DNA of 64,000 nt, taken from the IMG/VR virus record IMGVR_UViG_3300023235_000015, positions 1 through 64,000 of that record, one strand, 5' to 3'. The position numbers and the translations under genes are program-made. Source of the DNA: a virus. Of the stretch, positions 57,401 through 64,000 are shown piece after piece (positions within the stretch are counted from its first letter, which is position 1; each line of letters begins with the position of its first letter). The notes below the pieces were generated by a model, which saw only the letters and a program-made list of their open reading frames with translations, was not told where the DNA came from and did not search any database.

Positions 57401-58148
57401 TGATCAGGCTAGCAAGTTAGCTTTCAAAATAATTTCTAAGTGGAACTTTAGTAAGAATAAAACTAAGAAGCTTATTGAAGATACTAAAACTTCTGTAAGA
57501 AATATTATTGCGCGGGCAGGTTCAAGAGAGCTAAGGCGGATTCGTACCGAAGATGATTGGAAAGTTGATTCTGAATCAGTCGCTACTTACTTAGAAGATC
57601 GCGGCCTTGAATATGTAAAGGCTATAGAAGATACTATAAGGGACGAAGTAGCTTCTTACTTAGCTCAACAGATTAGGGACGGCAAGAGCAATACTGAAAT
57701 TGCTGACGGAGTAAGGGAACACTTCTCAGATAGTTTTCCTGATTGGAAGGCTACGCGCCTTGTAAGATCAGAAGTAAGAAATGCTTACAACTTTGCTACA
57801 TTAGAAGCAGGACAGCAAGCAGGAATAAAAGTAGTACAAGCAAAAGACGCTCAGTTACCACAAGAAACGGATCAAGACTGTATAGATCGAAATGGCAATT
57901 TTTACTCAATACCACAAGCTTTAACAGAAAACCTAAAAGAACATCCTAACGGAACTTTAGAGTGGAAACTAATTCCAGACGTAAGTTCTGTATCAGAGGT
58001 TACTGTAGAAGCATCTGAAATTGAAGATGGCGGCATTGGCTACTTTGATAATATAACAAACACTATCTATCTAAATGAGGATGCAACTAAAGAGGAAGCT
58101 GAACAATTCAGAATTCTTCTAGGAGAAATCCTTAGCAATGATTCATAA
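54489..58148 (+). CDS. Portal protein fused to MuF-like domain, with intein
   Basis: I choose ATG 54489. The 1219-residue precursor has a 387-residue intein (101-487). The spliced protein starts KFDPMIMFAEHFI, RARWHIECEDAQVAAFV, then RYWFSYWLRWAMYDRYFERKSDPPYVVYYP and FVESFEYLDKMKVTSLLVPDKAIRG, typical of portal proteins of actinophages. A C-terminal MuF-like region (about 1000-1219; VRSEVRNAYNFATLEAGQQAG, then DQDCIDRNG) is fused on. It forms the DNA gate of the prohead and may carry a minor head protein. Confidence 0.88.
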   Translation: MGLFDRKKKDNLAEDGTLDESENKKLGDKIRKSRDYAPSSRIQTDNYKYFQEAQSAMLGAPYDVSKIPIDVLTQMKFDPMIMFAEHFITMPLLRARWHIECVAEGQRVMMRDGTLKNIEFIEPGDEVLSSNGEIVDYDTVIDKWNSGKKDILKITLENGRTMRVSGDHKIWVWDEWIEARDLTVGDPIATPRTALYDETSSANLDDAFLLALWLAEGSKHKPTYEVSNLLEENRARAREIAEKRGWDFTFRDRYKFAITNESKRNDNTPVNFLRKHEVFDLKTKDIFVPNFIKSASKEVIAEFLGEYISCDGCVTQDSVRVISTSITMAKDIQFLFNKLGINSSIQTKEILNENHNTQYVVNSGGKENISKIKSQIYIYGKQNKLLAISDVSKETDKSIPAQYYDEKEFALPAYRAEGFNPRKNNWGSRRTALGVAIVDKNTTLRNKVESLNYSAIKSIESDGADECYDITTLKHHAFFLEGGLTHNCEDAQVAAFVDAALRKVYASYLLERSQSHIYGFKPIVKRFQLENPDWKYLNPSVSDTTIPVWDSKNVEAKIFKHFVGLPSDPEICQPRFNAKGEFNGIEYTPQVAGVSSFPFQKSNSSNEEGYRKIPAHLSLWATNQRHTVDGSLWGFPRIGYAYRYWFSYWLRWAMYDRYFERKSDPPYVVYYPTDPGEGTEDEDGASMKAHALRIGDAAKSGGTIALPGDFVTDYEGRVTGNREWEVKELEIAGDLTHFVESFEYLDKMKVTSLLVPDKAIRGGDDSSDAEHTFNIFKQSEASEMEQIDDEINRFIIPDLIAANFPDRNVTARKVTTGFDDADLDTMMEIIRVVGQTDQNALKAVDFDSMLDTIGIPSISHDEIVRREQAVKDEIESFKPDPIVPIPGEQAGVDEEGFYIQPREKIILSEDSSFISKLPPTRHYNDEEVLQSAREIRAKWNVAYKDIYDDVATFLSSVELSEELKGIDLADDDQASKLAFKIISKWNFSKNKTKKLIEDTKTSVRNIIARAGSRELRRIRTEDDWKVDSESVATYLEDRGLEYVKAIEDTIRDEVASYLAQQIRDGKSNTEIADGVREHFSDSFPDWKATRLVRSEVRNAYNFATLEAGQQAGIKVVQAKDAQLPQETDQDCIDRNGNFYSIPQALTENLKEHPNGTLEWKLIPDVSSVSEVTVEASEIEDGGIGYFDNITNTIYLNEDATKEEAEQFRILLGEILSNDS
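54789..55949 (+). mobile_element. Intein in the portal protein (class 1)
   Basis: Starts CVAEGQRVMM and ends GGLTHN before Cys. Block B is RVSGDHKIWVW, block F CYDITTLKHHAFF. LAGLIDADG motifs LALWLAEGS and FLGEYISCDG indicate a homing endonuclease. All classical splicing residues are present. Confidence 0.88.
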
Positions 58149-58166
58149 TGGAAACAAAACCTAAAC

Positions 58167-58328
58167 ATGCAGTTCAAACCCACAAGGGACGGAGCCTTAT
58201 TTATAATAGGGCTATTAGGGATAATAAACGAAGCAGTATTACAGCAAGTACCCGATCCACAACTTCTAGTCCTGTTCGCAGCGATGGTTGGACTACCAGC
58301 GTTTCTGGCAAAGGATCGTCAAGATTAA
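58167..58328 (+). CDS. Small membrane protein, holin candidate
   Basis: A 53-residue protein reading MQFKPTRDGALFIIG, then LLGIINEAVL and LLVLFAAMVGLPAFLA, ending in a charged AKDRQD tail. One long or two short membrane helices with this tail suit a small actinophage holin. The overlapping frame from 58148 has an unlikely composition. Role in lysis is inferred. Confidence 0.55.
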   Translation: MQFKPTRDGALFIIGLLGIINEAVLQQVPDPQLLVLFAAMVGLPAFLAKDRQD

Positions 58329-58336
58329 TTACTGCT

Positions 58337-58432
58337 ATGATAATCAAAAATTATTTAGAACAAAACTACAAATGGACTACACCTTATATAACGCTTGTTG
58401 CGACGATAATAATTACAATAGGAATTTTTTAA
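58337..58432 (+). CDS. Very small membrane protein
   Basis: A 31-residue frame with one hydrophobic helix (YITLVATIIITIGIF), between two membrane protein genes. Possible but unproven. Confidence 0.35.
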   Translation: MIIKNYLEQNYKWTTPYITLVATIIITIGIF

Positions 58433-58433
58433 A

Positions 58434-58751
58434 ATGAATAAACTTATACACAAAAATAATTTTTGGCCCATAGTTTCTTATGTATTTTTAGTCGCTGTAC
58501 TTTTGTTTGCTTTGAATGTTGCTAGAAATGACACAACAAACCTTTTATTAGAAAATCAATTAAGCTCATGCGAAAGAGGAAATGTAATTAGAGAAGTATT
58601 ATTTGCTACCATTGTACAGGCCGCAGAGTCTAACCCTACAGAAGCATACGCTGAACAAGTAAGGATTATGCAATCAACTTTGCACACTAATCAAGAAACA
58701 GGAGTGGTAGATTGTCGTAAAACAATAAAGGGGTTTGATTCAAGTGAATAA
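58434..58751 (+). CDS. Membrane-anchored protein, first of three paralogues
   Basis: The 105-residue protein has an N-terminal membrane helix (FWPIVSYVFLVAVLLFALNV) and a soluble part with CERGN and a later VDCRKTIKG. Two more proteins of the same plan follow. The conserved cysteines may pair outside the cytoplasm. Function unknown. Confidence 0.55.
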   Translation: MNKLIHKNNFWPIVSYVFLVAVLLFALNVARNDTTNLLLENQLSSCERGNVIREVLFATIVQAAESNPTEAYAEQVRIMQSTLHTNQETGVVDCRKTIKGFDSSE

Positions 58752-59066
58752 AACTATAAAAGATATTTATAATAAAGCTATTAAAAATCATTATTTATTA
58801 GTTTATATTTTTTCATAGTAATAGTTTTGCTTTCTTTGAACTATGTACAAACTCAAAACATTACTCAGATTCAGGCACAAACAGATGAAAATGTAGCTGC
58901 TCTTTATCAAAGTCAAATAGCTGAATGTCAAAGAGGCAACGATGTTTTGAGAGCGACTTTAACGCAACTAGATTTAAATATAAAAGACAGTAATTTTATA
59001 GTTCATTGTAGAAAAACTGTAATAAAACCTAAGAGCTTACAAGATTTAATAAATGATGCCAAATAA
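58744..59066 (+). pseudogene. Second membrane paralogue, frameshifted at a T run
   Basis: From GTG 58744 the frame reads to a TAG at 58816-58818 right after six T's (58808-58813). A -1 shift there continues FIVIVLLSLNYVQTQN without a break to 59066, restoring a membrane helix and the CQRGND / VHCRKT motifs of its paralogues. Either a lost T, an assembly error or a programmed shift. Confidence 0.6.
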
Positions 59067-59394
59067 AATAAGTAGTTATTTAAAAGCTTCATCAACACGA
59101 CTACATACTATTGTTTATATATTTTTTGTTATTGTAGTTCTCTTTACTTTGCATACAGTTCAGAGCAATACTATTAAAAAAATAGAAAGAGCCGACTCTC
59201 AGGTTGCTAGCGCAATTTATAAAGGTCAAATAAATGAATGTAATAGGGCAAATGCTATTCTTATAAGTAGCATAAAACAACAAAAAGAATTTGGCATTAC
59301 ATTAAATTACGATAGTTTTATTGTAAATTGTAATAAAGTTATTGATAAACCCACAACAGTAGAAGATATTAACAAAGGAAGATATATACCATGA
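59053..59394 (+). CDS. Third membrane-anchored paralogue
   Basis: The 113-residue protein has membrane helix IVYIFFVIVVLFTLHTV, then ECNRAN and FIVNCNKVI at positions equivalent to its paralogues. It overlaps the end of the second copy and the start of the next gene. Function unknown. Confidence 0.55.
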   Translation: MMPNKISSYLKASSTRLHTIVYIFFVIVVLFTLHTVQSNTIKKIERADSQVASAIYKGQINECNRANAILISSIKQQKEFGITLNYDSFIVNCNKVIDKPTTVEDINKGRYIP

Positions 59395-60209
59395 ATAAAG
59401 TTTTTTCTCTAAACAGAAAAGACCTCAATACTTTAAATTTAGCTAACGTCAAAATTGATGTAGAATCTGGTAACCCTTACCGTAATGCTGGTACAGGTAA
59501 GTTTGGGTTTGAGTTACCCGGCGTTTCTATTCTTATGGGAAAAAGTTTTTTAAAGGGAATGAACACAGAAGCTAAGAATGCTTTAGCTAATAGAGTAAAG
59601 ATAACTAACGCTAGACAAATGGGTATTAGGCAGGACGAATCAACTGGAGAGCTTATAGTCGTCCTAGCCAACGATGGGCGAATCATAGACTCCTTCACCT
59701 TGCCCCCTCCCGACCCCGTAGAGGGCAATTCACCAGATACAGGACCAGAGACACAGGGAGAGCGTGGAAAGCCTTACGAGGCCGCATTTGACCAGTCCGA
59801 TGAGATACTTAGGGACGCAATTTTAGATGCGGCACGAAACTTAAATCTTGGGGAAGAACAAGTAATAGCCGCAGTAGAAGCTCGTATTGGCCGTGAGCTA
59901 ACTGACGCTGAGAAATTTCAGCTAGGAGAAGAAATTACGCGCCAACGTATTGAAGATTTGGTTCAATACCTGTACTCTAACAGTACGGACGAAAATACTG
60001 ATGGCATAGTACGCATTAGAACGCCTAGAGGTTACCTTAGACGAACGTTCGCAGGACTTGACAAGGTACAGGCTGAAAAGGTTCTAAACCGCCTAAAGGC
60101 TATGGGCCTAGACGATGAGACTATTGACAATAAAATAATTTCAGGTATGTCTAAGAAGCTAAAAAAAGAATTAGGCTATGTAAAGGAAGAACAAAAAAAT
60201 GAAGGATGA
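59391..60209 (+). CDS. Unknown structural-region protein
   Basis: The 272-residue protein starts with a globular part (GKFGFELPGVSILMGKSFLKG), has a proline/glycine-rich linker (PPPDPVEGNSPDTGPETQG) encoded by a GC-richer patch (about 59650-59770), and a helical acidic C-terminal domain (LGEEQVIAAVEARIGRELTD). Position after portal-MuF would suit a scaffold or head maturation factor but no signature supports it. Confidence 0.5.
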   Translation: MNKVFSLNRKDLNTLNLANVKIDVESGNPYRNAGTGKFGFELPGVSILMGKSFLKGMNTEAKNALANRVKITNARQMGIRQDESTGELIVVLANDGRIIDSFTLPPPDPVEGNSPDTGPETQGERGKPYEAAFDQSDEILRDAILDAARNLNLGEEQVIAAVEARIGRELTDAEKFQLGEEITRQRIEDLVQYLYSNSTDENTDGIVRIRTPRGYLRRTFAGLDKVQAEKVLNRLKAMGLDDETIDNKIISGMSKKLKKELGYVKEEQKNEG

Positions 60210-60628
60210 TATTAGTGGAAGCTAAGTTAACTCCACAACAAGAGGGAGTAGAGTTTGAAAAAAGATTTGCTGCTAAATTTAAAGGCGCATTAGTCCCTAG
60301 AAGTGGCGCGGGAATTTATCACAAACTTGATGTTAGGGACAGCAAATTTCTTTGGAGCTTAAAGTATACATCTAAGAAATCGTTTAGCATTACACAAAAA
60401 ATTTGGGATGAAGTACACGATGAGGTTTATGGGCCGGGAGGATTAGGGCTTGACTTCATGCCGGGATTAGCCATTGAGCTAGAGGGGGAGACATACGCCT
60501 TTCTAAAGATGGATGATCTTGTAGACCTACTAGAGAGTGACGTAAAGGTATTCAAAGCAGATAAGAAAACTGAGAAACGCGCTCTAGCGGCAGTTCCTAG
60601 ATTACTTAGAACTCAACAAGAAGATTAG
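60206..60628 (+). CDS. PD-(D/E)XK-like protein, possible resolvase
   Basis: The 140-residue protein has GVEFEKRFAAKFKGALVPRSGAG, LDVRDSKFLWSLKYTSKKSF and FMPGLAIELEGETYAFLKM. The E...D...(S)LK arrangement resembles compact Hjc/VRR-type nucleases. Catalytic identity is not proven. It ends the rightward block before the structured RNA. Confidence 0.5.
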   Translation: MILVEAKLTPQQEGVEFEKRFAAKFKGALVPRSGAGIYHKLDVRDSKFLWSLKYTSKKSFSITQKIWDEVHDEVYGPGGLGLDFMPGLAIELEGETYAFLKMDDLVDLLESDVKVFKADKKTEKRALAAVPRLLRTQQED

Positions 60629-60640
60629 AAACACAAACTT

Positions 60641-60760
60641 GAGCGACCTAATCTATTCCGCCCGACAAGGGATTAGATAACGCTCTTGCATCAACTGCTT
60701 ATAACATAATAATAGACTAGGATTCCTTCTCCTGACTATTAGCAAAGCAGACAGATGCAA
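60641..60760 (+). ncRNA. Two-hairpin structured RNA candidate
   Basis: Hairpin 1: GAGCG/CGCTC (60641-60685) with inner CTAATC/GATTAG. Hairpin 2: TTGCATC/GATGCAA (60686-60760) with CTGCTT/AAGCAG, AATAG/CTATT and AGGA/TCCT nested. A terminator follows at once. The arrangement resembles a small RNA gene or 3' UTR element. The orientation is set from the terminator and upstream gene but could be either. Confidence 0.5.
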
Positions 60761-60763
60761 TAA

Positions 60764-60804
60764 AAAAGCCCCGGTTCACTATGCCTAAAGTGACCGGGGC
60801 TTTT
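60764..60804. terminator. Bidirectional intrinsic terminator
   Basis: AAAAGCCCCGGT...CAC pairs with GTGACCGGGGCTTTT around a short loop. It separates converging gene blocks and has T-runs on both sides. Confidence 0.9.
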
Positions 60805-60821
60805 CCTTTCTATGTCAAATA

Positions 60822-61408
60822 TTACTTTACTTTCTGCTGCTTTTTTAGGTAAGCGATACCTTCATCAAATGCTCTGAGAGTTTCCTTGTGAGCTTTGTTA
60901 CGTGATCCTTGATCATTGATTTCCTGAATATTATCTAATTCAAAAGGCCATTCAAATTGTTCCTCGCCCCAATAATCATCATCATCTGGCGGCGCGTTTT
61001 CATATGCGTCGTCATTGATATGCCCTAGAGAACGATTTAGGGAGTTAATAGCAATTGATCCATCAATGATGGTATCCGCCGCCAGATAAATAGCTCCTTC
61101 CGCACACACTCTACATACCTTATCTTCTAGTGAACACGCAAACCGTTCTTCAATCACTTTTAGCTCATTATAATCACTTGGATTATCAGAGTAGTCTAGT
61201 CCTTCTGTAATGCTCTTTTCCTTTACTGTACCACCATCAAACCAACTACCCTGTACCCAATACTGCTTGTCAGAGATAATGTCACGCGCCACTTCAAGTG
61301 TAGCTAGAACCCGAGTCTGTTCTTTACGCTTACCCTTAATAAATGAACGTCCCTTAGAGACTAGACCAGCTAGCTTCTTGCTGCTTGTGCTTTTGTCTGC
61401 TTAATCAT
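60822..61408 (-). pseudogene. Unknown protein, apparent frameshift near the 5' end
   Basis: The long frame reads from GTG 61292 (156 residues, acidic, VCRVCAEGAIYLAADTI). A good ribosome site AGAAAGGTATT precedes ATG 61408, whose frame ends after 12 codons. The shifted frame is open from there and reads KLAGLVSKGRSFIKGKRKEQ into the long frame. So the gene probably begins at 61408 and has a one-base error or mutation near 61370. Function unknown. Confidence 0.45.
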
Positions 61409-61454
61409 AATACCTTTCTTAGTTATCGTATCTGTCTATTAGTTCTAACAATTT

Positions 61455-61544
61455 TTATGACGGCCAAAACAATCCTGAAATAAATCCTGAAATAAACACA
61501 ATCAGGAACAGCGTAAAATAATAAGTATCTACTTTATTAAGCAT
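61455..61544 (-). CDS. Tiny membrane protein
   Basis: A 29-residue hydrophobic protein (YYFTLFLIVFISGFISGLFW) with a GGAGGT ribosome site. Its ATG overlaps the upstream stop (TAATG). Confidence 0.5.
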   Translation of the reverse strand: MLNKVDTYYFTLFLIVFISGFISGLFWPS

Positions 61545-61807
61545 TAATTACCTCCATTTTTTTGTGTTGGATAAATAATAAAATCGTGGCCCATATTATC
61601 CCAACCAATAGTCATATCAGTCGCTCTAATACCAACTTGAATATCCTCTACCACAATAGACGGCCCGCTGTAAAACCATCTACCATTGTAATGAATAGGC
61701 TCGTATCCATTAGACTTTACATCACTAATAAATCGCTTGTAGTTTTCATCTTCATAGTCGTCAACATTTACAATTTTATCGCCATCTTCATTTAACTCAT
61801 CAGTCAT
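61544..61807 (-). CDS. Unknown small acidic protein
   Basis: An 87-residue protein with a beta region (RWFYSGPSIVVEDIQVGIRATDMTIGWDNMG). Not recognised; overlaps both neighbours. Confidence 0.5.
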   Translation of the reverse strand: MTDELNEDGDKIVNVDDYEDENYKRFISDVKSNGYEPIHYNGRWFYSGPSIVVEDIQVGIRATDMTIGWDNMGHDFIIYPTQKNGGN

Positions 61808-62189
61808 TATATTCCTTTAGAAAGTTGCCCTCAATCATATCAGCAATATCATTAAAGCTTGCTTGCTGTCCATCATTCCAATTAGAAGCAGAATGAGCTT
61901 CCTCGCCATTTTCGCTTACTAGCATGGGATCATGTTGATTAGCTTTTAGCCCTAGCCAATCAACAACTACACTAGGCAAAGCTGTAGAATAAAAATCCTC
62001 CTCTGTACCAAATCTGTCAGATGTTTCCCATCTATAATCGTCTGTTAGGTCGCCTGACTTTAGAGCAATATCACAAGCAACTCCTAGACAACAGTATTTT
62101 TCATTAATTCTAAGAGCGCCGTCAATCTGCTCATAGTCACCAGACCTTAGAGCTTTTACCCATTCTTGAATGTTGTTTTTGTTAACCAT
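61800..62189 (-). CDS. Unknown protein of the small leftward block
   Basis: I choose ATG 62189 after AAGGAGAA. The 129-residue protein contains YCCLGVACDIALKSG and LPSVVVDWLGLK, a pattern I recall from widespread phage proteins of unknown function. Acidic, no membrane segment. Confidence 0.6.
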   Translation of the reverse strand: MVNKNNIQEWVKALRSGDYEQIDGALRINEKYCCLGVACDIALKSGDLTDDYRWETSDRFGTEEDFYSTALPSVVVDWLGLKANQHDPMLVSENGEEAHSASNWNDGQQASFNDIADMIEGNFLKEYND

Positions 62190-62493
62190 TATTCTCCTTA
62201 TCCAACCAGCTAGCGTTTGTAATATTTTCATTATCACTAATAAAGAATTGTAGGGTTCCCTTAACTGAAGCGGCGGGCGCAATACCTAGAGTAATTTCAG
62301 GCCCATAGTTTATTCTAATTTCTCTAAGAGAAGTAAGTATAATACTTGTTGGCCTACAGTTATCAATCAGTTCTCTAGCAATATCAGCAGTTAATCTTTT
62401 TTCATCAGTATCTAATTCGTAAGTTACTTCTGAATGTTGTTTTGGTTTAGACTTTACGTACGTTGTTTCAAAAGGCATTATTTTTTCTTTCAT
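62182..62493 (-). CDS. Unknown protein
   Basis: Start placed at ATG 62493; a non-ATG start upstream would add 11 residues. The product has RLTADIARELIDNCRPTSIILTSLREIRINYG. No family recognised. Confidence 0.5.
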   Translation of the reverse strand: MKEKIMPFETTYVKSKPKQHSEVTYELDTDEKRLTADIARELIDNCRPTSIILTSLREIRINYGPEITLGIAPAASVKGTLQFFISDNENITNASWLDKENNG

Positions 62494-62506
62494 TTTTTTT
62501 ATAAAT

Positions 62507-62710
62507 TTAGTTTGAATTAGAATCACGTTGCTTCATACCCAAGCCACCAGCAGTACCTAATTCAACTTTAGAATATATTTTCATACCCGAGTAGTAACGA
62601 ACAGACTTCTTGTTACACTTAGGGCAAGTTACCTCACTAGGTATCTTATCATGACTGCAAGCAATTTCCGTTATGTGATTATTGATACATAAAAAATCAT
62701 AACGCGGCAT
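62507..62710 (-). CDS. FmdB-like zinc-ribbon protein
   Basis: The 67-residue protein reads MPRYDFLCINNHITEIACSH, then VTCPKCNKKSVRYYSG. The YDFxCxxxH and CPKC knuckles match the FmdB regulatory zinc-ribbon family. Possible transcription-associated role. Confidence 0.75.
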   Translation of the reverse strand: MPRYDFLCINNHITEIACSHDKIPSEVTCPKCNKKSVRYYSGMKIYSKVELGTAGGLGMKQRDSNSN

Positions 62711-63077
62711 ACAGATTCACAAATTCCTCATAGGTATGTTCCGCGCCATCTGGTGTTTCTACTCTCTGCTTATCGCCAGAGTAACCAGCGTACAGTTCAA
62801 TGTCAGTAGCGGTACTGCTATCCTGATAGTTCCTAGAAATACCAATACCAGTCTCACCCTCAATATCGCCCTTTACGAACTCGCTGATGATGATTCTGAT
62901 TAGATAAGACGGATCACTCCATCTACTCTTACCGCGCTTTAGAGCGTTGGCTAGAGTATTTTCAATATTGTATCCACCCCAATGAGTGTATAGGTGGATT
63001 GGCTTATCAAAATAACTAAGCTCTCCATTTTCATAATACTCTTCAAAAATAAGTACCTGTGCTCTGTCTCCCATCAC
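62697..63077 (-). CDS. Unknown conserved-type phage protein
   Basis: The 126-residue protein has RAQVLIFEEYYENGELSYFD, IHLYTHWGG and YLIRIIISEFVKGDIEGETGIGIS. I recall similar ALAKRGR-type segments in many phage proteins of unknown function. It overlaps neighbours by a few bases. Confidence 0.6.
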   Translation of the reverse strand: MMGDRAQVLIFEEYYENGELSYFDKPIHLYTHWGGYNIENTLANALKRGKSRWSDPSYLIRIIISEFVKGDIEGETGIGISRNYQDSSTATDIELYAGYSGDKQRVETPDGAEHTYEEFVNLYAAL

Positions 63078-63349
63078 TGCTCCTTATCTACGTATACTGT
63101 TTCTATTTGAATATGGGTATCTACATCTTCATCTAGCACCCTGTACGGGCCGAAGATTTTAATTACTTCTTCTGCTTTTGTATTCCAATTAGTATCAATG
63201 TAGCCAACCATTAAAGTACGAGGTTTATCGCCACTATACGTTTTTACAGCTTCCTGTGGTGAGTCAGCTTCAATATGTTCACCATCCCAATGATTAAAAA
63301 GTTTTTCTCCAAAATCTTCCTGAAGGGAAAATAGCATATACTTACTCAT
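63074..63349 (-). CDS. Unknown small acidic protein
   Basis: A 91-residue protein (YMLFSLQEDFGEKLFNHWDGE, LMVGYIDTNWNTKAEEVIKIFG). Not recognised. ATG and TGA overlap neighbours. Confidence 0.5.
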   Translation of the reverse strand: MSKYMLFSLQEDFGEKLFNHWDGEHIEADSPQEAVKTYSGDKPRTLMVGYIDTNWNTKAEEVIKIFGPYRVLDEDVDTHIQIETVYVDKEQ

Positions 63350-63360
63350 AAACTTCCTTT

Positions 63361-63762
63361 CTAACTATAACTTGATGATATAAGCCAAGTGGGATTTTCC
63401 CACTTAACAATTTCTTTTTCTTTAGCCCATCTATTACAAATTTGTATTTCTTGTGGTGTAGGGCCAAGAATACTATTTGTAAAACTAGAAGTACCTTTTT
63501 CTAGTTTTTCTGCTACCTGATAATTACTCCAATAATAACCTTTTACAGCTAGTCCATAGTAAAACCATCCATCCCCACCCTGAGAAACTAGCTGAAACGG
63601 ACAATCTTGTTCTAATTCTAAATTATAAGCATAATCGCTAAAGCTGCCATATTTTTCTTCCATAGCTTCAAATTCTTCATATGGTTTTTCTCCAAACCAA
63701 CTATCCCACCAGTCATCGCCAGCTATTCCATAAAATAAAATACCACTAGCACTACTACCCAT
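63361..63762 (-). CDS. Unknown aromatic-rich protein
   Basis: I choose ATG 63762. The protein begins MGSSASGILFYGIAGDDWWD and contains WFYYGLAVKGYYWSNYQVA. It resembles small phage proteins of unknown function with a G-I-A-x-D-D-W-W start. Not membrane-bound by sequence. Confidence 0.55.
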   Translation of the reverse strand: MGSSASGILFYGIAGDDWWDSWFGEKPYEEFEAMEEKYGSFSDYAYNLELEQDCPFQLVSQGGDGWFYYGLAVKGYYWSNYQVAEKLEKGTSSFTNSILGPTPQEIQICNRWAKEKEIVKWENPTWLISSSYS

Positions 63763-64000
63763 TATATTCAACTCCAAACCATTCTGAAATATCGTTTTGA
63801 AAATTCTCGCTAATGTATCGCACATCGTCTAAGATAATCTTTGTCATTACTCTATTGCCACGATGATCATATAGAGGGTAGGCTGTACGTAGAACGTAGC
63901 CCTCAATCTCTTTATTGCCAACGTGGTCATGTAGTATAGCAGGTTCTCCCTCGTCTGCTAGGTCAATGGCAAGTAGCATATCTGAGATTACGTTAGGGAT
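63755..64000 (-). CDS. Unknown protein, 5' partial
   Basis: The frame is open to the window edge (IPNVISD before the internal ATG), so the gene probably begins outside. The visible part includes LADEGEPAILHDHVGNKEIEGYVLRTAYPLYDHRG, a beta-rich small domain. Function unknown. Confidence 0.5.
   Translation of the reverse strand: MPNVISDMLLAIDLADEGEPAILHDHVGNKEIEGYVLRTAYPLYDHRGNRVMTKIILDDVRYISENFQNDISEWFGVEYNG

Noticed and set aside
58148-58336. Long frame starting at 58148
   Set aside because: The alternative frame from 58167 gives a coherent membrane protein; the 58148 frame is low-complexity Ser/Thr/Arg.

Overview
The window is part of a large tailed phage genome (or prophage) with a siphovirus-type long-tail morphogenesis module. 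It carries a 3053-residue tape measure, a -1 frameshifted tail chaperone pair, a terminase and a portal-MuF fusion, and a nearly complete phage replication set. The backbone is AT-rich with sigma70-like promoters. Several in-frame GC-rich patches (about 60-65% G+C in 60-base lines I counted, against about 33% next to them) look like modules exchanged with phages of GC-rich hosts. A Gp37-like tail protein, ThyX, a B12-type ribonucleotide reductase and tRNAs without encoded CCA fit an actinobacterial host, but the host is inferred, not shown.

Layout. Bases 1-20000 (+): a LamG-bearing fibre fragment, three Ig-like small proteins (the third fused to a connector-like domain), tail terminator candidate, major tail protein, chaperones, tape measure with two peptidoglycan-hydrolase domains, fibres, distal tail and tail-associated proteins. 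20010-21410 (+): SF2 helicase. 21406-26020 (-): a cluster of about 26 recognisable tRNA genes covering all twenty amino acids, several tRNA fragments, three HNH endonuclease genes, and at its downstream end an apparent RNase P RNA gene. 26201-33789 (-): intein-containing ribonucleotide reductase, four glycosyltransferase-like genes, a methyltransferase and small proteins, preceded by a roughly 430-nt structured leader. 34285-52181 (+): divergent promoter, then dUTPase, DnaB-like helicase, primase, ssDNA-binding protein, a C-family DNA polymerase split by an HNH gene, RecA-like recombinase, intein-containing Cas4-like nuclease, ThyX, two DNA methyltransferases and a RuvC-like resolvase. 52174-60628 (+): terminase subunits, portal-MuF with intein, small membrane proteins, a PD-(D/E)XK-like protein. 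60641-60804: structured RNA and terminator. 60822-64000 (-): small unknown proteins.

How it fits together. The phage supplies its own nucleotides (RNR, ThyX, dUTPase), its own replisome and recombination proteins, and a full translation set. The most striking feature is the RNase P RNA: the P1, P2 and P4 helices pair exactly, it sits immediately 3' of the tRNA array, and it overlaps the helicase stop codon. The phage may therefore carry both the tRNAs and the ribozyme that matures their 5' ends. Homing elements are dense: three inteins, four HNH genes and one short helix-turn-helix remnant. Several tRNAs show altered elbow positions, including an apparent A18/G55 exchange for G18/U55.
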